A DNA stretch of 64,000 nucleotides from Marinomonas profundimaris (GCF_000508165.1 NZ_AYOZ01000003.1:1-64000), one strand, 5' to 3'; positions 53,572-63,314 are shown, counted from the stretch's first letter. Notes: a model not told the origin generated them from the sequence alone. Translations and numbers: made by a program.

Positions 53572-53805
53572 ATGTTGACGATTATTCTAGCGTTTGTCCT
53601 TATGCTTTTATTGGTTGCTGCCATGTCAGTGGGTGTGTTGATGGGAAGAAAGCCAATCTCAGGTTCTTGTGGTGGCATGAGTTCTTTGGGTATGGAAGTG
53701 GCTTGTGACATTTGTGGTGGCGACAAAGGTAAGTGTGAAGAAGAAACGAAAAATGGCGCTGCGAAAAAAGTCTCCGATGACACGTTTTATGACGCATCTA
53801 AATAA
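53572..53805 (+). CDS. nqrM: Na+-NQR maturation factor NqrM
   Basis: This 77-residue protein has one N-terminal membrane helix and four conserved cysteines (SCGG near residue 33 and [11 protein letters not shown] near 45-55). NqrM is thought to help insert Fe into the NqrD/NqrE site; the cysteines fit metal binding. It follows apbE as in other Na+-NQR organisms and is 20 bases before sthA. Confidence 0.9.
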   Translation: MLTIILAFVLMLLLVAAMSVGVLMGRKPISGSCGGMSSLGMEVACDICGGDKGKCEEETKNGAAKKVSDDTFYDASK

Positions 53806-53825
53806 TTGAATTGAAAGAGGGTATT

Positions 53826-55220
53826 ATGACAACGAGACATTATGATGTAGTGGTTTTAGGTACAGGCCCTGCGGGTGAAGGCGCAGCAATGAGTGCTGCA
53901 AAAGCGGGTAAAAGAGTGGCTGTTGTTGAGGCTAGCTCGCAAGTGGGCGGAAGTTGTACGCATTTGGGTACCATCCCTTCAAAGGCATTGCGTCATGCTG
54001 TTAAAGAGATCATTGTCTTTAATACTAACCCTATGTTTCGCGATATTGGTGAGCCTCGCTGGTTCTCATTTCCTAAAGTATTGGATCGAGCAAACCGAGT
54101 GATCGATCAGCAAGTAATGGGCCGTACTGAGTATTATGCGCGTAACCGAATTGATATCTTCTTCGGAAGAGGAAAGTTTAAAGATGCGAATACTATTGAA
54201 GTTAATACATACGAAAAAGGGCCTGAATTGCTTGTAGCGGATAAAGTTGTTATTGCTACTGGCTCTCGCCCATATCGCCCTGCAAATATTGATTTTGCTC
54301 ATCCTCGCATATATTGCTCTGACACTATTTTAAGTTTAAGTCATACGCCTCGCTCTTTAATTATTTATGGCGCGGGTGTTATCGGTTGTGAATACGCTTC
54401 AATTTTTTGTGGTTTGGGTGTACGGGTTGAATTGATTAATCCGGCTAAAAAGTTACTGAGCTTCTTGGATGATGAAATCACCGATGCGTTGAGTTATCAC
54501 TTGCGAGATGGTGGTGTTCTTATTCGACATAATGAAACTTATGATTCAGTCGAGACGACGGATCGTGGTGTTGTGATGCATATGGCGTCAGGTAAGAAAT
54601 TGCGTGCTGATGCGTTGTTATTCTGTAATGGTCGATCCGGTAATACGGATAATTTAGGCCTGGAATCTATTGATCTAGACGTTAATAGTCGTGGCCAGCT
54701 TGCGGTGAATGATACCTATCAGACTCAGGTCGACAATGTGTATGCTGCAGGTGATGTGATTGGTTGGCCAAGCCTAGCGAGTGCAGCTTATGACCAAGGG
54801 CGCGCAGCGGCGGCAAATATGTTTGGGGCGGCTGGCGGTGAATTTATCAGTGAAGTGCCGACAGGTATTTACACGATTCCTGAGATCAGTTCTGTTGGTA
54901 AGACTGAGGCTGAATTAACGGCTGAAAAAGTACCTTATGAAGTGGGTCGTGCGTTCTTTAAGAATACAGCGCGAGCGCAAATTACTGGTGAAGCGGTTGG
55001 TATGTTGAAAATTCTTTTCCACCGAGAGTCGCTTGAGTTGTTGGGGATTCATTGTTTTGGTGACCAAGCGTCGGAGATTGTTCATATCGGTCAAGCGATT
55101 ATGAAACAGCCAGGTGAACAGAACACACTAAAATATTTCCTAAATACGACGTTTAACTACCCAACGATGGCGGAAGCGTATCGTGTTGCGGCATTGAATG
55201 GTTTTAACCGAGTGTTTTAA
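53826..55220 (+). CDS. sthA: Soluble pyridine nucleotide transhydrogenase
   Basis: This 464-residue flavoprotein exchanges reducing equivalents between NADPH and NAD+. It has the FAD-binding [21 protein letters not shown], the active-site region [17 protein letters not shown] with a single Cys as in E. coli SthA, the NAD(P) motif [14 protein letters not shown], and the C-terminal [20 protein letters not shown] dimer segment. I start at the ATG at 53826 with AAAGAGG upstream. It is probably cotranscribed with apbE and nqrM and ends at a strong terminator. Confidence 0.93.
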   Translation: MTTRHYDVVVLGTGPAGEGAAMSAAKAGKRVAVVEASSQVGGSCTHLGTIPSKALRHAVKEIIVFNTNPMFRDIGEPRWFSFPKVLDRANRVIDQQVMGRTEYYARNRIDIFFGRGKFKDANTIEVNTYEKGPELLVADKVVIATGSRPYRPANIDFAHPRIYCSDTILSLSHTPRSLIIYGAGVIGCEYASIFCGLGVRVELINPAKKLLSFLDDEITDALSYHLRDGGVLIRHNETYDSVETTDRGVVMHMASGKKLRADALLFCNGRSGNTDNLGLESIDLDVNSRGQLAVNDTYQTQVDNVYAAGDVIGWPSLASAAYDQGRAAAANMFGAAGGEFISEVPTGIYTIPEISSVGKTEAELTAEKVPYEVGRAFFKNTARAQITGEAVGMLKILFHRESLELLGIHCFGDQASEIVHIGQAIMKQPGEQNTLKYFLNTTFNYPTMAEAYRVAALNGFNRVF

Positions 55221-55237
55221 TTACTTTGTATGATTGC

Positions 55238-55278
55238 AAAAAAAGCGCCTCCCACTATTGTGGGAGGCGCTTTTTTTT
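55238..55278. terminator. Bidirectional terminator between sthA and hpt
   Basis: An A run, then GCGCCTCCCAC paired with GTGGGAGGCGC around TATT, then eight T bases. Confidence 0.9.
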
Positions 55279-55297
55279 GTTCAGAATTTGGTGTTGA

Positions 55298-55849
55298 TTA
55301 GCTGCCTTTGATGGCGTAAATGCCTTTTAGGTTTCTAAAGAAACCTTTGTAATCCATTCCATACCCGAAGAGGAAGCGGTCGGCGACATCGGTGCCAATA
55401 TAGTCTGGTGTCATGTCTGTTTTGCGATCATGCAATTTGTTGATGACGGTGGCGGTATAGACGCTGTTAGTTTCTTGAGCTTCGAGCCATTGGGTAATAG
55501 CTTGCAGCGTGTGTCCTTGGTCGAAAATGTCATCGACGACAAGTATGTTTCTGTTTTTTAAGCTGGTCTGTGGGTAGCTTAACCAATTTAATGATGCGCC
55601 TTCTGTTTCCATGCCATAGCGTGTGGCGTGGATGTAATCAAGCTCAAGTGGAAAGTTTAATCTTTCTATCAATGCTGCCGTTGGGATCAGTCCACCATTC
55701 ATAACGCAAAGAACAAGTGGGAGTTTGTCAGAAAGTTCTGCAGTGATCTGAGTGGCCATTTTATCTAGAGCGTCATTCAGTTTTGTTTCGTCGACTAAGC
55801 AATCTGCTTCATCTAAAATTTTGTTTAGGTCGTTGATTGTGTTCGTCAT
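55298..55849 (-). CDS. hpt: Hypoxanthine-guanine phosphoribosyltransferase
   Basis: This 183-residue enzyme salvages hypoxanthine and guanine to IMP and GMP. The PRPP motif is ILVVDDIFDQGHTLQAI; VMNGGLIPTAALIERL and PDYIGTDVADRFLFGYGMD are the family's loop and base-binding regions. It is convergent with sthA and 54 bases before the YihY-type gene. Confidence 0.9.
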   Translation of the reverse strand: MTNTINDLNKILDEADCLVDETKLNDALDKMATQITAELSDKLPLVLCVMNGGLIPTAALIERLNFPLELDYIHATRYGMETEGASLNWLSYPQTSLKNRNILVVDDIFDQGHTLQAITQWLEAQETNSVYTATVINKLHDRKTDMTPDYIGTDVADRFLFGYGMDYKGFFRNLKGIYAIKGS

Positions 55850-55903
55850 GGTGAGCCCTATTGTAGAAAATTGGCGGGATTTTACATTAATCCTGACCAG
55901 ATG

Positions 55904-56728
55904 CTAAGTTTTTATATTGTGTAATGTTGCGCAAAGGCAAATGGAGGCGAGAACGACCAGCCATGAGCCCTGTAACCAGACCAGAAATATAGGTATAGCA
56001 GCAAATGCACCATACACTACCTGGTAGCTGGTGAAAAAATGTGCGAAAGAGCCAAATATGCTGTTTAAAATGTAAAGTCCAATGCTACCTGCTAATGCAG
56101 ATATCGCGGCCCATTTTATTGAAACGTCGGCATTCGGGGTTAAAAAGTTCAATGTTAAGAGCATGAGGAAATACAGCGTAATACTGCCTAACTCTAATAA
56201 ATAATTAAACCAAATGCTGGTTTCTGTATCGTGTATCTGGATGGAAATAAGTGTGCCGTACAGGCTTAATGATGTGGCGAATATGATTGGCCCTAATGTT
56301 AGGATGGCCCAATAGGTTAATAATCGCTCTCTTAGTTTGCGTGTTTTCTTTATTTCCCATATTGATTGCACGCTGCTTTCAAACGTATTGAGTAAGAGTA
56401 ACGCGGTTAAAAAGAGCGCGACCAGTCCTGCAATGGGTAGATTTTTAGTTTGAGTAGAAAACTTTATTAAGTAAGGCAGCATGACATCACTGGAGCCAGG
56501 AGCTAAATGCTGTTCAAGTAACTGAAATAATTGTGCTTGCATGGCTTCTAAGGCTGGAGTGAAACTTAGTATGCCTAGAATAATGGTGATGATGGGTACT
56601 GCAGCCAATAAGCTGGACAGCGTTAGCTGGGCGGCTCTTTGTGTGAGGTTGCTATTTTGAAATCTGGTTACTGTTAGATGGCCATAACGTTTGACGGTGA
56701 GGAAAAAATACATTAGTCGATCTGGCAT
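55904..56728 (-). CDS. YihY/BrkB family membrane protein
   Basis: This 274-residue protein has six hydrophobic segments, RAAQLTLSSLLAAVPIITIIL near the start, SSVQSIWEIKKTRKLRERLLTYWAILTLGPII, and the C-terminal GAFAAIPIFLVWLQGSWLVVL typical of the YihY/BrkB family. Members were once called ribonuclease BN in error. The function is unknown. Confidence 0.88.
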   Translation of the reverse strand: MPDRLMYFFLTVKRYGHLTVTRFQNSNLTQRAAQLTLSSLLAAVPIITIILGILSFTPALEAMQAQLFQLLEQHLAPGSSDVMLPYLIKFSTQTKNLPIAGLVALFLTALLLLNTFESSVQSIWEIKKTRKLRERLLTYWAILTLGPIIFATSLSLYGTLISIQIHDTETSIWFNYLLELGSITLYFLMLLTLNFLTPNADVSIKWAAISALAGSIGLYILNSIFGSFAHFFTSYQVVYGAFAAIPIFLVWLQGSWLVVLASICLCATLHNIKT

Positions 56729-56837
56729 GGTGGATAGGGCTCGGTTAAATGAGTGACAACAATATCACAGCTTATAAAGAGTTTATAAAAACTTCTATTT
56801 AATGAACATTGCACAAATACAGTGCAACATGATCCCT

Positions 56838-56882
56838 TTTAGCGCACTCTGCTTGTTATTTAAGCGCTCTGCTTGTAATATT
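56838..56882 (+). repeat. Imperfect tandem repeat in the gap before tRNA-Arg
   Basis: TTTAGCGCACTCTGCTTGTTAT at 56838 is followed by TTTAAGCGCTCTGCTTGTAATAT at 56859, sharing the TCTGCTTGT core. A palindrome TTGCAC-N7-GTGCAA lies just upstream at 56809-56827. The gap 56729-56999 holds no supported protein gene. Confidence 0.5.
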
Positions 56883-56965
56883 TATCGTGTTCCTTTTGTG
56901 ATATTTGTGCTGCGGGGGAGTGGATATTCACTATTCTCTGTTCCTTGGTTGCAAATAGTCATTTT

Positions 56966-56988
56966 AGCCCAGTTTACTGGGCTTTTTT
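56966..56988 (+). terminator. Orphan plus-strand terminator
   Basis: AGCCCAGT and ACTGGGCT pair (the innermost pairs must open to form a loop), followed by TTTTT. No plus-strand protein gene precedes it in the gap, so it may end a small RNA. Confidence 0.65.
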
Positions 56989-56999
56989 ATGTCTATTGG

Positions 57000-57027
57000 T
57001 TGACGATTGGTATTCCATCCCTATAAT
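57000..57027 (+). promoter_or_regulatory. Promoter of tRNA-Arg
   Basis: TTGACG at 57000-57005 and a perfect TATAAT at 57022-57027 are 16 bases apart, followed by a C-rich discriminator (AGCCCACC) as found at stringently controlled tRNA promoters. Confidence 0.7.
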
Positions 57028-57056
57028 AGCCCACCAAATGAAATGTAATGAGCTTA

Positions 57057-57133
57057 GTTCCGTTAGCTCAGTTGGATAGAGCAACCGCCTTCTAAGCGGT
57101 AGGTCACTGGTTCGAATCCAGTACGGAGCACCA
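57057..57133 (+). tRNA. tRNA-Arg (anticodon UCU)
   Basis: The acceptor arm GTTCCGT pairs with ACGGAGC and encoded ACCA follows. The D-arm is AGCTCAGTTGGATAGAGC, the anticodon loop CTTCTAA sits between ACCGC and GCGGT, and the T-arm is CTGGTTCGAATCCAG. The anticodon TCT reads AGA and AGG. The 77-base gene has its own promoter and lies about 120 bases before tig. Confidence 0.95.
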
Positions 57134-57251
57134 TTTCAGTCCATTACTCTAATGATTTTTAATTTAGGTTTTGTTGGTTGTAATTGAATGAATGTCATTG
57201 TAAATGTCAAATTTTCCAACAAATTAAAGCAAGTTCCCGAGAGGAAGTTTT

Positions 57252-58577
57252 ATGCAAGTTTCTGTAGAGACAACGTCTTCAATCGAGCGCGTTCTAACAA
57301 TCAGTGTTCCAGCTGCTCGTGTTGACGAAAAAGTAAGTTCTGAAGTGGCTAAAACGGCGAAAACAATTAGCATCGATGGTTTTCGTAAAGGTAAGGTTCC
57401 TGTTAGCGTTGTGAAGAAACGTTACGGTCAAGGTATTCGCATGGACGCTGTAGAGCAAATCATGCGTGATGCTTATGTAGAAGCGATTCAAAAAGAATCT
57501 ATTCAACCAGCAGGTATGCCTTCTATTGAGCCTAAGAACTTCGCTGAAGGTTCTGATCTTGAGTTTGTTGTTAAGGTTGAGGTTTACCCAGAAGTTGCCC
57601 TAGCGGATAACGCAGCAATCAAAGTTGATCGTGTTGTTTCTGATGTTACAGATGCAGACGTTGATACTATGTTGGAAACATTGCGTAAACAGAATGCTGA
57701 ATGGACTGCTGTTGAGCGTGCATCTGCTGATGGCGATCAGGTTACAATCGATTTTGTTGGTTACCTAGGTGACGAAGCATTTGAAGGTGGTGCTGCTCAA
57801 GCTCACAAATTGGTACTTGGCTCTAACACTATGATCCCAGGATTTGAAACGGGTATCGTAGGAGCTAAAGCAGGTGAAGAGCGTACAATCTCTGTGACGT
57901 TCCCAGATGATTACCAAGCTGAAAACCTAAAAGGTCAAGAAGCTAGCTTTAAAATCACTGTGTCTGAAGTAGCTGAACAAGTGCTTCCAGAATTGGATGA
58001 TGCGTTTGTTGAGAAATTTGGCCTAGAAGAGGCGACGATTGCTGCTTTGCGTGCAGAAGTGCGTAAAAACATGGAGCGCGAGTTGAATCAAGCGGTTAAA
58101 GCGAAATTGAAAAACGCTTTGTTTGATGGTCTATTGTCTATCAATGAAGTGGAAGTGCCTTCTGCGTTGGTTGATCAAGAAGTTGATGCACTTCGTAAGC
58201 AAGCTGCTAGTCAATTCGGCGGTGAAGGCTTTGATGCTTCTCAGTTACCTGCAGAATTGTTCCAAGAAGAAGCGACAAAACGCGCTAAACTTGGTCTGTT
58301 GATTTCTGAAGTGATCAAGCAAGACGATTTGAAAGTAGATGACGATCGTGTTCGTGCTTTCTTGGAAGATATGGCTCAGGCTTACCAAGAGCCACAGCAA
58401 GTTATTGATTTCTACCTTAAGAACAAAGAGCAGCTATCTCAAGTGCAATCTGCTGTACTTGAAGAGCAAGTTGTTGATAAACTGTTAGAATCTGCCCAAG
58501 TTACTGAAGTGACATTGGGGTATGAAGACGCTATCAAGCCAAATGCCCAAGCTGAAGAGGCTGGGGAAGAAGCATAA
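57252..58577 (+). CDS. tig: Trigger factor
   Basis: This 441-residue ribosome-bound chaperone has the N-terminal ribosome-binding domain with the FRKGKVP signature, an FKBP-type prolyl isomerase domain (about 150-245, VTIDFVGYLGDEAFEGG and MIPGFETGIVGAKAGEERTI) and a helical C-terminal arm. It meets nascent chains at the exit tunnel. It begins the tig-clpP-clpX-lon cluster. Confidence 0.95.
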   Translation: MQVSVETTSSIERVLTISVPAARVDEKVSSEVAKTAKTISIDGFRKGKVPVSVVKKRYGQGIRMDAVEQIMRDAYVEAIQKESIQPAGMPSIEPKNFAEGSDLEFVVKVEVYPEVALADNAAIKVDRVVSDVTDADVDTMLETLRKQNAEWTAVERASADGDQVTIDFVGYLGDEAFEGGAAQAHKLVLGSNTMIPGFETGIVGAKAGEERTISVTFPDDYQAENLKGQEASFKITVSEVAEQVLPELDDAFVEKFGLEEATIAALRAEVRKNMERELNQAVKAKLKNALFDGLLSINEVEVPSALVDQEVDALRKQAASQFGGEGFDASQLPAELFQEEATKRAKLGLLISEVIKQDDLKVDDDRVRAFLEDMAQAYQEPQQVIDFYLKNKEQLSQVQSAVLEEQVVDKLLESAQVTEVTLGYEDAIKPNAQAEEAGEEA

Positions 58578-58602
58578 GACTCGTCTTATCTTTTTTAATA
58601 AG

Positions 58603-58634
58603 GTCGACATAGCATTTGCTGTGTCGACTTTTTT
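58603..58634 (+). terminator. Terminator or attenuator between tig and clpP
   Basis: GTCGACATAGC pairs with GCTGTGTCGAC around ATTT and is followed by six T bases. It lies only 18 bases before the clpP start, so it could reduce read-through from tig. Confidence 0.78.
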
Positions 58635-58651
58635 GTTTTAAGGAATGCGAT

Positions 58652-59284
58652 ATGAATTTGACGAACCCAACTACCGGTCCTGTTGCGATCACAAGTAATG
58701 GCCTAGTTCCAATGGTTATTGAGCAGACTGCTCGTGGAGAAAGATCATTTGATATTTACTCTCGCTTACTGAAAGAGCGAGTGATTTTTTTGGTTGGTCA
58801 AGTTGAAGATCACATGGCGAACTTGGTTGTGGCTCAGTTGTTATTTTTGGAGTCGGAAAACCCAGATAAAGACATTCATTTGTATATTAACTCTCCAGGT
58901 GGTTCGGTAACGGCTGGAATGTCTATTTATGATACAATGCAATTTATTAAGCCTGATGTAAGTACGATGTGTATTGGTCAAGCGGCCAGTATGGGGGCTT
59001 TGTTGTTGACGGCGGGTGCGGAAGGTAAGCGTTATTGTTTGCCAAATTCACGCGTTATGATTCATCAGCCGCTTGGTGGTTATCAAGGGCAGGCTTCGGA
59101 TATTGAGATTCACACGCGTGAAATTTTAAGTATCAAGCATAAATTAAATGAAATTATTTCTTTTCATACAGGCAAGCCAATTGAGCAAGTTGCGATTGAT
59201 ACGGACCGTGATAACTTCATGAATCCTGAAACGGCAAAAGAATATGGCTTGATTGATGATATTTTGCAAAAACGAACAGTTTAA
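58652..59284 (+). CDS. clpP: ATP-dependent Clp protease proteolytic subunit
   Basis: This 210-residue serine peptidase has the catalytic serine in [14 protein letters not shown], the histidine in [10 protein letters not shown] and the aspartate in the DRDNFMNP region. The opening [29 protein letters not shown] is conserved. It assembles as a double heptamer with ClpX. The ATG at 58652 follows AAGGAAT; the upstream 12 codons overlap the terminator stem. clpX starts 15 bases after its stop. Confidence 0.95.
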   Translation: MNLTNPTTGPVAITSNGLVPMVIEQTARGERSFDIYSRLLKERVIFLVGQVEDHMANLVVAQLLFLESENPDKDIHLYINSPGGSVTAGMSIYDTMQFIKPDVSTMCIGQAASMGALLLTAGAEGKRYCLPNSRVMIHQPLGGYQGQASDIEIHTREILSIKHKLNEIISFHTGKPIEQVAIDTDRDNFMNPETAKEYGLIDDILQKRTV

Positions 59285-59299
59285 GAAAAGGGTGGAATA

Positions 59300-60580
59300 A
59301 TGTCGGATGATAATTTTAGCCGTGGCGACCACTCCGATCGGTTATTGTATTGCTCTTTTTGCGGAAAGAGTCAGGACGAAGTAAAAAAACTTATCGCTGG
59401 GCCATCGGTTTATATTTGTAATGAATGCGTAGATTTATGCAATAACATCATTACACAAGAGTTGTCTCAAATTAATGAAGGCGGCGAGTCAGCTGATGAA
59501 TTACCTACGCCGTCAAAATTGAGCGCGGCACTGGACGATTATGTTATTGGGCAAGACAAGGCAAAACGAGTCTTGGCAGTAGCGGTTTATAATCACTACA
59601 AGAGACTGCGTCATCAAGGTAAAACAGATACCAGTATAGAGCTTGGCAAGAGTAATATTTTGCTGATTGGTCCAACGGGTAGCGGTAAAACGCTGTTGGC
59701 TCAAACATTGGCTCGTGTATTGGATGTGCCTTTTACCATTGCAGATGCAACAACACTGACCGAAGCGGGTTATGTTGGTGAAGATGTGGAAAACATCATT
59801 CAAAAATTGCTTCAAAATTGCGATTATGATGTTGAGAAGGCCCAACGAGGTATTGTTTATATCGATGAAATAGACAAAATCTCTAGAAAATCGGACAACC
59901 CATCTATCACGCGTGATGTGTCTGGTGAAGGTGTTCAACAAGCTTTGCTTAAATTGATTGAAGGTACGGTTGCCTCTGTTCCTCCTCAGGGTGGTCGTAA
60001 GCATCCTCAGCAAGAATTCTTGCAAGTCGATACTTCTAATATTCTGTTTATTTGTGGTGGTGCGTTCGCTGGATTAGAGCGCGTTATTAGTGATAGAACA
60101 GAAAAAAGTAGTATTGGTTTTTCTGCAACGGTGAAAAGCAAAGACGAAGGTAAGTCTTTCTCAGAAGCGGTTCATCGTGTGGAAACGGAAGATTTAGTGA
60201 AATTTGGTCTGATTCCAGAATTTGTTGGACGATTGCCGGTAGTGGCAACGCTTTCTGAACTGGATGAAGAGGCTTTGATGACTATCTTGAGCCAGCCAAA
60301 GAATGCGCTTGTGAAGCAATATCAACATCTTTTTGAATTGGAAGGTGTTGAGTTGGAATTTACGCCAGAGTCCTTGCGTGAAGCGGCAATTTTAGCGCTG
60401 GAACGTAAAACGGGTGCGCGTGGTTTGCGTAGCATTTTAGAGTCTGCTTTGTTGGATTGTATGTACGATCTTCCTACTCGTAATGATGTAGTAAAAGTCG
60501 TAATGGATGGTCCTTCAATGCGTGGAGAGTCTTCGCCTCTTATGGTGTTAGAAAAAGAAGAGTTGGCAAAAAACGCCTAG
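59300..60580 (+). CDS. clpX: ATP-dependent Clp protease ATPase subunit ClpX
   Basis: This 426-residue AAA+ unfoldase has the N-terminal zinc domain ([18 protein letters not shown] and CNECVDLC), Walker [13 protein letters not shown], the pore-loop GYVGEDVE, Walker [11 protein letters not shown], and the IGF loop in [10 protein letters not shown] that docks onto ClpP. It feeds tagged substrates to ClpP. A terminator follows 28 bases after the stop. Confidence 0.95.
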   Translation: MSDDNFSRGDHSDRLLYCSFCGKSQDEVKKLIAGPSVYICNECVDLCNNIITQELSQINEGGESADELPTPSKLSAALDDYVIGQDKAKRVLAVAVYNHYKRLRHQGKTDTSIELGKSNILLIGPTGSGKTLLAQTLARVLDVPFTIADATTLTEAGYVGEDVENIIQKLLQNCDYDVEKAQRGIVYIDEIDKISRKSDNPSITRDVSGEGVQQALLKLIEGTVASVPPQGGRKHPQQEFLQVDTSNILFICGGAFAGLERVISDRTEKSSIGFSATVKSKDEGKSFSEAVHRVETEDLVKFGLIPEFVGRLPVVATLSELDEEALMTILSQPKNALVKQYQHLFELEGVELEFTPESLREAAILALERKTGARGLRSILESALLDCMYDLPTRNDVVKVVMDGPSMRGESSPLMVLEKEELAKNA

Positions 60581-60607
60581 CTCATAGCGCCAAGCAAATT
60601 GAAATAT

Positions 60608-60650
60608 AAGGCCGAGGTTGAGTTTTATTACTTGATTTCGGCCTTTTTTT
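60608..60650 (+). terminator. Terminator after clpX
   Basis: AAGGCCGA pairs with TCGGCCTT, with partial pairing inward, followed by seven T bases. It separates clpPX from lon. Confidence 0.72.
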
Positions 60651-60703
60651 ATTGCGTTTCGTTTTTTTAATGTTAAGTAGGCTAAATTGAAGTGAGGATT
60701 GCG

Positions 60704-60730
60704 CTTGTAATCCTAGGCTTTGCCCCTATC
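60704..60730 (+). promoter_or_regulatory. Candidate heat-shock (sigma-32) promoter of lon
   Basis: CTTGTAA at 60704-60710 and CCCCTATC at 60723-60730 are 12 bases apart, close to the sigma-32 pattern CTTGAAA then CCCCATNT. It lies about 65 bases before the lon start and just after the clpX terminator. Confidence 0.5.
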
Positions 60731-60795
60731 TCTTTCCTAATCAATGTTGAAATATAAAGTGCGCTTTTCTTGATGCGCCCGGATTGGAAAAAAAT

Positions 60796-63189
60796 ATGAC
60801 AGATTCTTTGCTCCTGCCAATGCTGCCACTTCGTGATGTGGTTGTTTATCCTCATATGGTTCTGCCGTTGTTCGTTGGTCGGGCTAAATCCATCGCGGCG
60901 TTAGAGTCTGCTATGGAAAATGATAAATATGTGTTTCTTGTTGCTCAACAAGATGCGTCTAAGGATGATCCAGCGCTAGAGGACCTTTATTCGATTGGTA
61001 CTACGGCGAAAGTGATGCAATTACTACGCTTACCCGATGGAACGGTTAAGGTATTAGTTGAAGGCGCTAAACGTGCTCGTCTTGAAAAAATGGAAGACGC
61101 AGATGGTTTTGTTTTGGGTGGTGTTGTCGAGCTCGATCTACAGGAAGAAGACCAGACTGAGCATGGCGTGATTCGCAATGCTTTGCTTAAACAGCTAGAT
61201 GAATATGTTGCTGGCAGTAAGCGCATTCCTGCTGAGGTTGTGGCGTCATTAAAATCCATCGACGATCTTTCAAAGCTTATTGATAATATTACTGGTCATA
61301 TGAGCTTGAAGCTCGAAGATAAGCAAAAAGTATTGGAGGTCGACTCCCTTACTGGTCGCGGCGAATACCTTATTGGCTTAATGGATGGCGAGCTAGACAT
61401 AGCACACCTAGAAAAAAGCATTCGTAGCCGTGTTAAAAAGCAAATGGAAAAAAGCCAGCGCGAGTATTACTTGAATGAGCAAATGAAAGCCATTCAAAAA
61501 GAATTGGGCGATATGGAGGATGGTGGTAATGAGCTAGACCTTCTTCAAGAAAAAATCGCTGAAGTTGGCATGTCTGAAGAGGCGCAAGAAAAGGCCGAGG
61601 CTGAGCTTAAAAAGCTGCGTATGATGTCGCCGATGTCTGCCGAAGCGACGGTTGTTCGAGGTTATATAGATTGGTTGACGTCTTTGCCTTGGAAAAAACG
61701 CAGTAAAGTTCGTAACGATTTGGCGTACGCTGAAAAAATCTTGAATCAAGATCACTACGGTCTTCAGGATGTGAAAGAGCGGATCTTAGAGTTTCTTGCA
61801 GTGCAACAGCGAGTTAAGAAAGTGAAGGGGCCAGTATTGTGTTTGGTAGGGCCGCCAGGTGTTGGTAAAACGTCTTTGGGGCAATCCATTGCAAAAGCGG
61901 TTAACCGAAAATATATCCGCATGGCGTTGGGTGGTGTTCGAGATGAGGCGGAAATTCGTGGACATCGTCGTACATATATTGGCTCTATGCCGGGTAAACT
62001 GCTTCAGAAATTGGCTAAAGTGAAGGTGAAAAACCCACTCTTTTTACTTGATGAAATAGATAAAATGGGCATGGATCAGCGCGGAGATCCCGCTTCTGCC
62101 TTGTTGGAGGTGCTTGATCCAGAGCAAAATCATACTTTTAATGATCATTATCTTGAAGTGGATTTTGACCTTTCAGATGTGATGTTTATTTGTACATCCA
62201 ACAGTATGAATATTCCTGGGCCATTACTTGATCGTATGGAAGTGATCCGCATTCCTGGTTACACAGAAGATGAAAAGCTAAATATTGCTAAGCGTTACCT
62301 ATTGCCGAAGCAAATTAAGTTAGCGGGCCTAAAAGAAAGTGAAATTCAGGTTTCTGATAGCGCGTTGATGGACGTTATTCGTTATTACACGAAGGAGGCC
62401 GGTGTTCGTGGACTGGAGCGTGAGCTGAGTAAAATTTGCCGTCGCGTTGTCAAAAAACAAGCGCTAGGTGCTAAAAAAGAACTAAAAGCGGTCGAAGTGA
62501 CAAGTGAAAATTTGGAAGATTTCTCTGGTGTTCATAAATTTAGTTATGGAAAAGCAGAAGAAAAAAATCAAATTGGACAAGTGACGGGTTTGGCTTGGAC
62601 ATCTGTTGGCGGTGAATTATTGACGATAGAGGCGGCTGGTGTTGTTGGTAAAGGTCGTCATGTTAAGACTGGGTCGCTGGGTGATGTGATGCAAGAATCC
62701 ATACAAGCAGCCTTGACGGTCGTAAGAAGTCGCGCAATTGGACTTGGAATTGACGAAGATTTTCATGAGAAAACAGACCTTCATTTGCACGTTCCAGAAG
62801 GGGCTACGCCGAAGGATGGTCCGAGTGCAGGTGTTGCTATGTGCACGGCCATTGTTTCCGTACTTACAAAGATCCCTGTTAAGGCCTCTGTGGCTATGAC
62901 TGGGGAGATTACACTCCGCGGAGAGGTGTTACCTATAGGTGGACTGAAAGAGAAGCTCTTGGCAGCTCACAGGGGTGGGATAAAAACTGTTATTATTCCG
63001 CAAGAAAATGCTCGTGATTTAAAAGAGATTCCTGATAATATCAAGGCGGACATTGAAGTCATTCCTGTTAAATGGATAGATGAAGTACTGGATATTGCTT
63101 TAGAGTACATTCCTTCACCAAAAAAGGTAGAAACCTTACCTTCGAGTGAAAAAACTGTTGATGAACAAGAAACTGTGAGTCATCATTAA
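60796..63189 (+). CDS. lon: ATP-dependent protease Lon
   Basis: This 797-residue protease has the N-terminal substrate domain (LPLRDVVVYPHMVLPLFVGR), coiled-coil region near 190-260, AAA+ module with GPPGVGKTSLGQ and FLLDEIDKMG, and the peptidase domain with catalytic Ser in TPKDGPSAGVAM and Lys in GGLKEKLLAAHRGG. It degrades misfolded and regulatory proteins, antitoxins among them, so it may influence the toxin locus at 3675. I start at the ATG at 60796 rather than an in-frame TTG at 60784. Confidence 0.95.
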   Translation: MTDSLLLPMLPLRDVVVYPHMVLPLFVGRAKSIAALESAMENDKYVFLVAQQDASKDDPALEDLYSIGTTAKVMQLLRLPDGTVKVLVEGAKRARLEKMEDADGFVLGGVVELDLQEEDQTEHGVIRNALLKQLDEYVAGSKRIPAEVVASLKSIDDLSKLIDNITGHMSLKLEDKQKVLEVDSLTGRGEYLIGLMDGELDIAHLEKSIRSRVKKQMEKSQREYYLNEQMKAIQKELGDMEDGGNELDLLQEKIAEVGMSEEAQEKAEAELKKLRMMSPMSAEATVVRGYIDWLTSLPWKKRSKVRNDLAYAEKILNQDHYGLQDVKERILEFLAVQQRVKKVKGPVLCLVGPPGVGKTSLGQSIAKAVNRKYIRMALGGVRDEAEIRGHRRTYIGSMPGKLLQKLAKVKVKNPLFLLDEIDKMGMDQRGDPASALLEVLDPEQNHTFNDHYLEVDFDLSDVMFICTSNSMNIPGPLLDRMEVIRIPGYTEDEKLNIAKRYLLPKQIKLAGLKESEIQVSDSALMDVIRYYTKEAGVRGLERELSKICRRVVKKQALGAKKELKAVEVTSENLEDFSGVHKFSYGKAEEKNQIGQVTGLAWTSVGGELLTIEAAGVVGKGRHVKTGSLGDVMQESIQAALTVVRSRAIGLGIDEDFHEKTDLHLHVPEGATPKDGPSAGVAMCTAIVSVLTKIPVKASVAMTGEITLRGEVLPIGGLKEKLLAAHRGGIKTVIIPQENARDLKEIPDNIKADIEVIPVKWIDEVLDIALEYIPSPKKVETLPSSEKTVDEQETVSHH

Positions 63190-63203
63190 GGGCATATCCT
63201 GTG

Positions 63204-63233
63204 TTGACAGGGAGTAGGTCGGGCTTGTATAAC
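63204..63233 (+). promoter_or_regulatory. Promoter of hupB
   Basis: A consensus TTGACA at 63204-63209 and TATAAC at 63228-63233 are 18 bases apart, about 80 bases before the hupB start. Confidence 0.65.
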
Positions 63234-63314
63234 TTCTCGCTCGGCCTTGTCGGTAGGCATTTATACTGCGCCGAAAAAAACTAAGGATCCAAGAAAATAC
63301 TGAAGGGGTACAAC

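Noticed and set aside
53826-55220. SthA lacking the second active-site cysteine of the disulfide reductases
   Set aside because: A single cysteine in [13 protein letters not shown] is normal for the SthA family, so it is not a defect.
56802-57026. Plus-strand hydrophobic frame of 74 residues before tRNA-Arg
   Set aside because: It runs through a terminator hairpin and the tRNA promoter and has no ribosome site.
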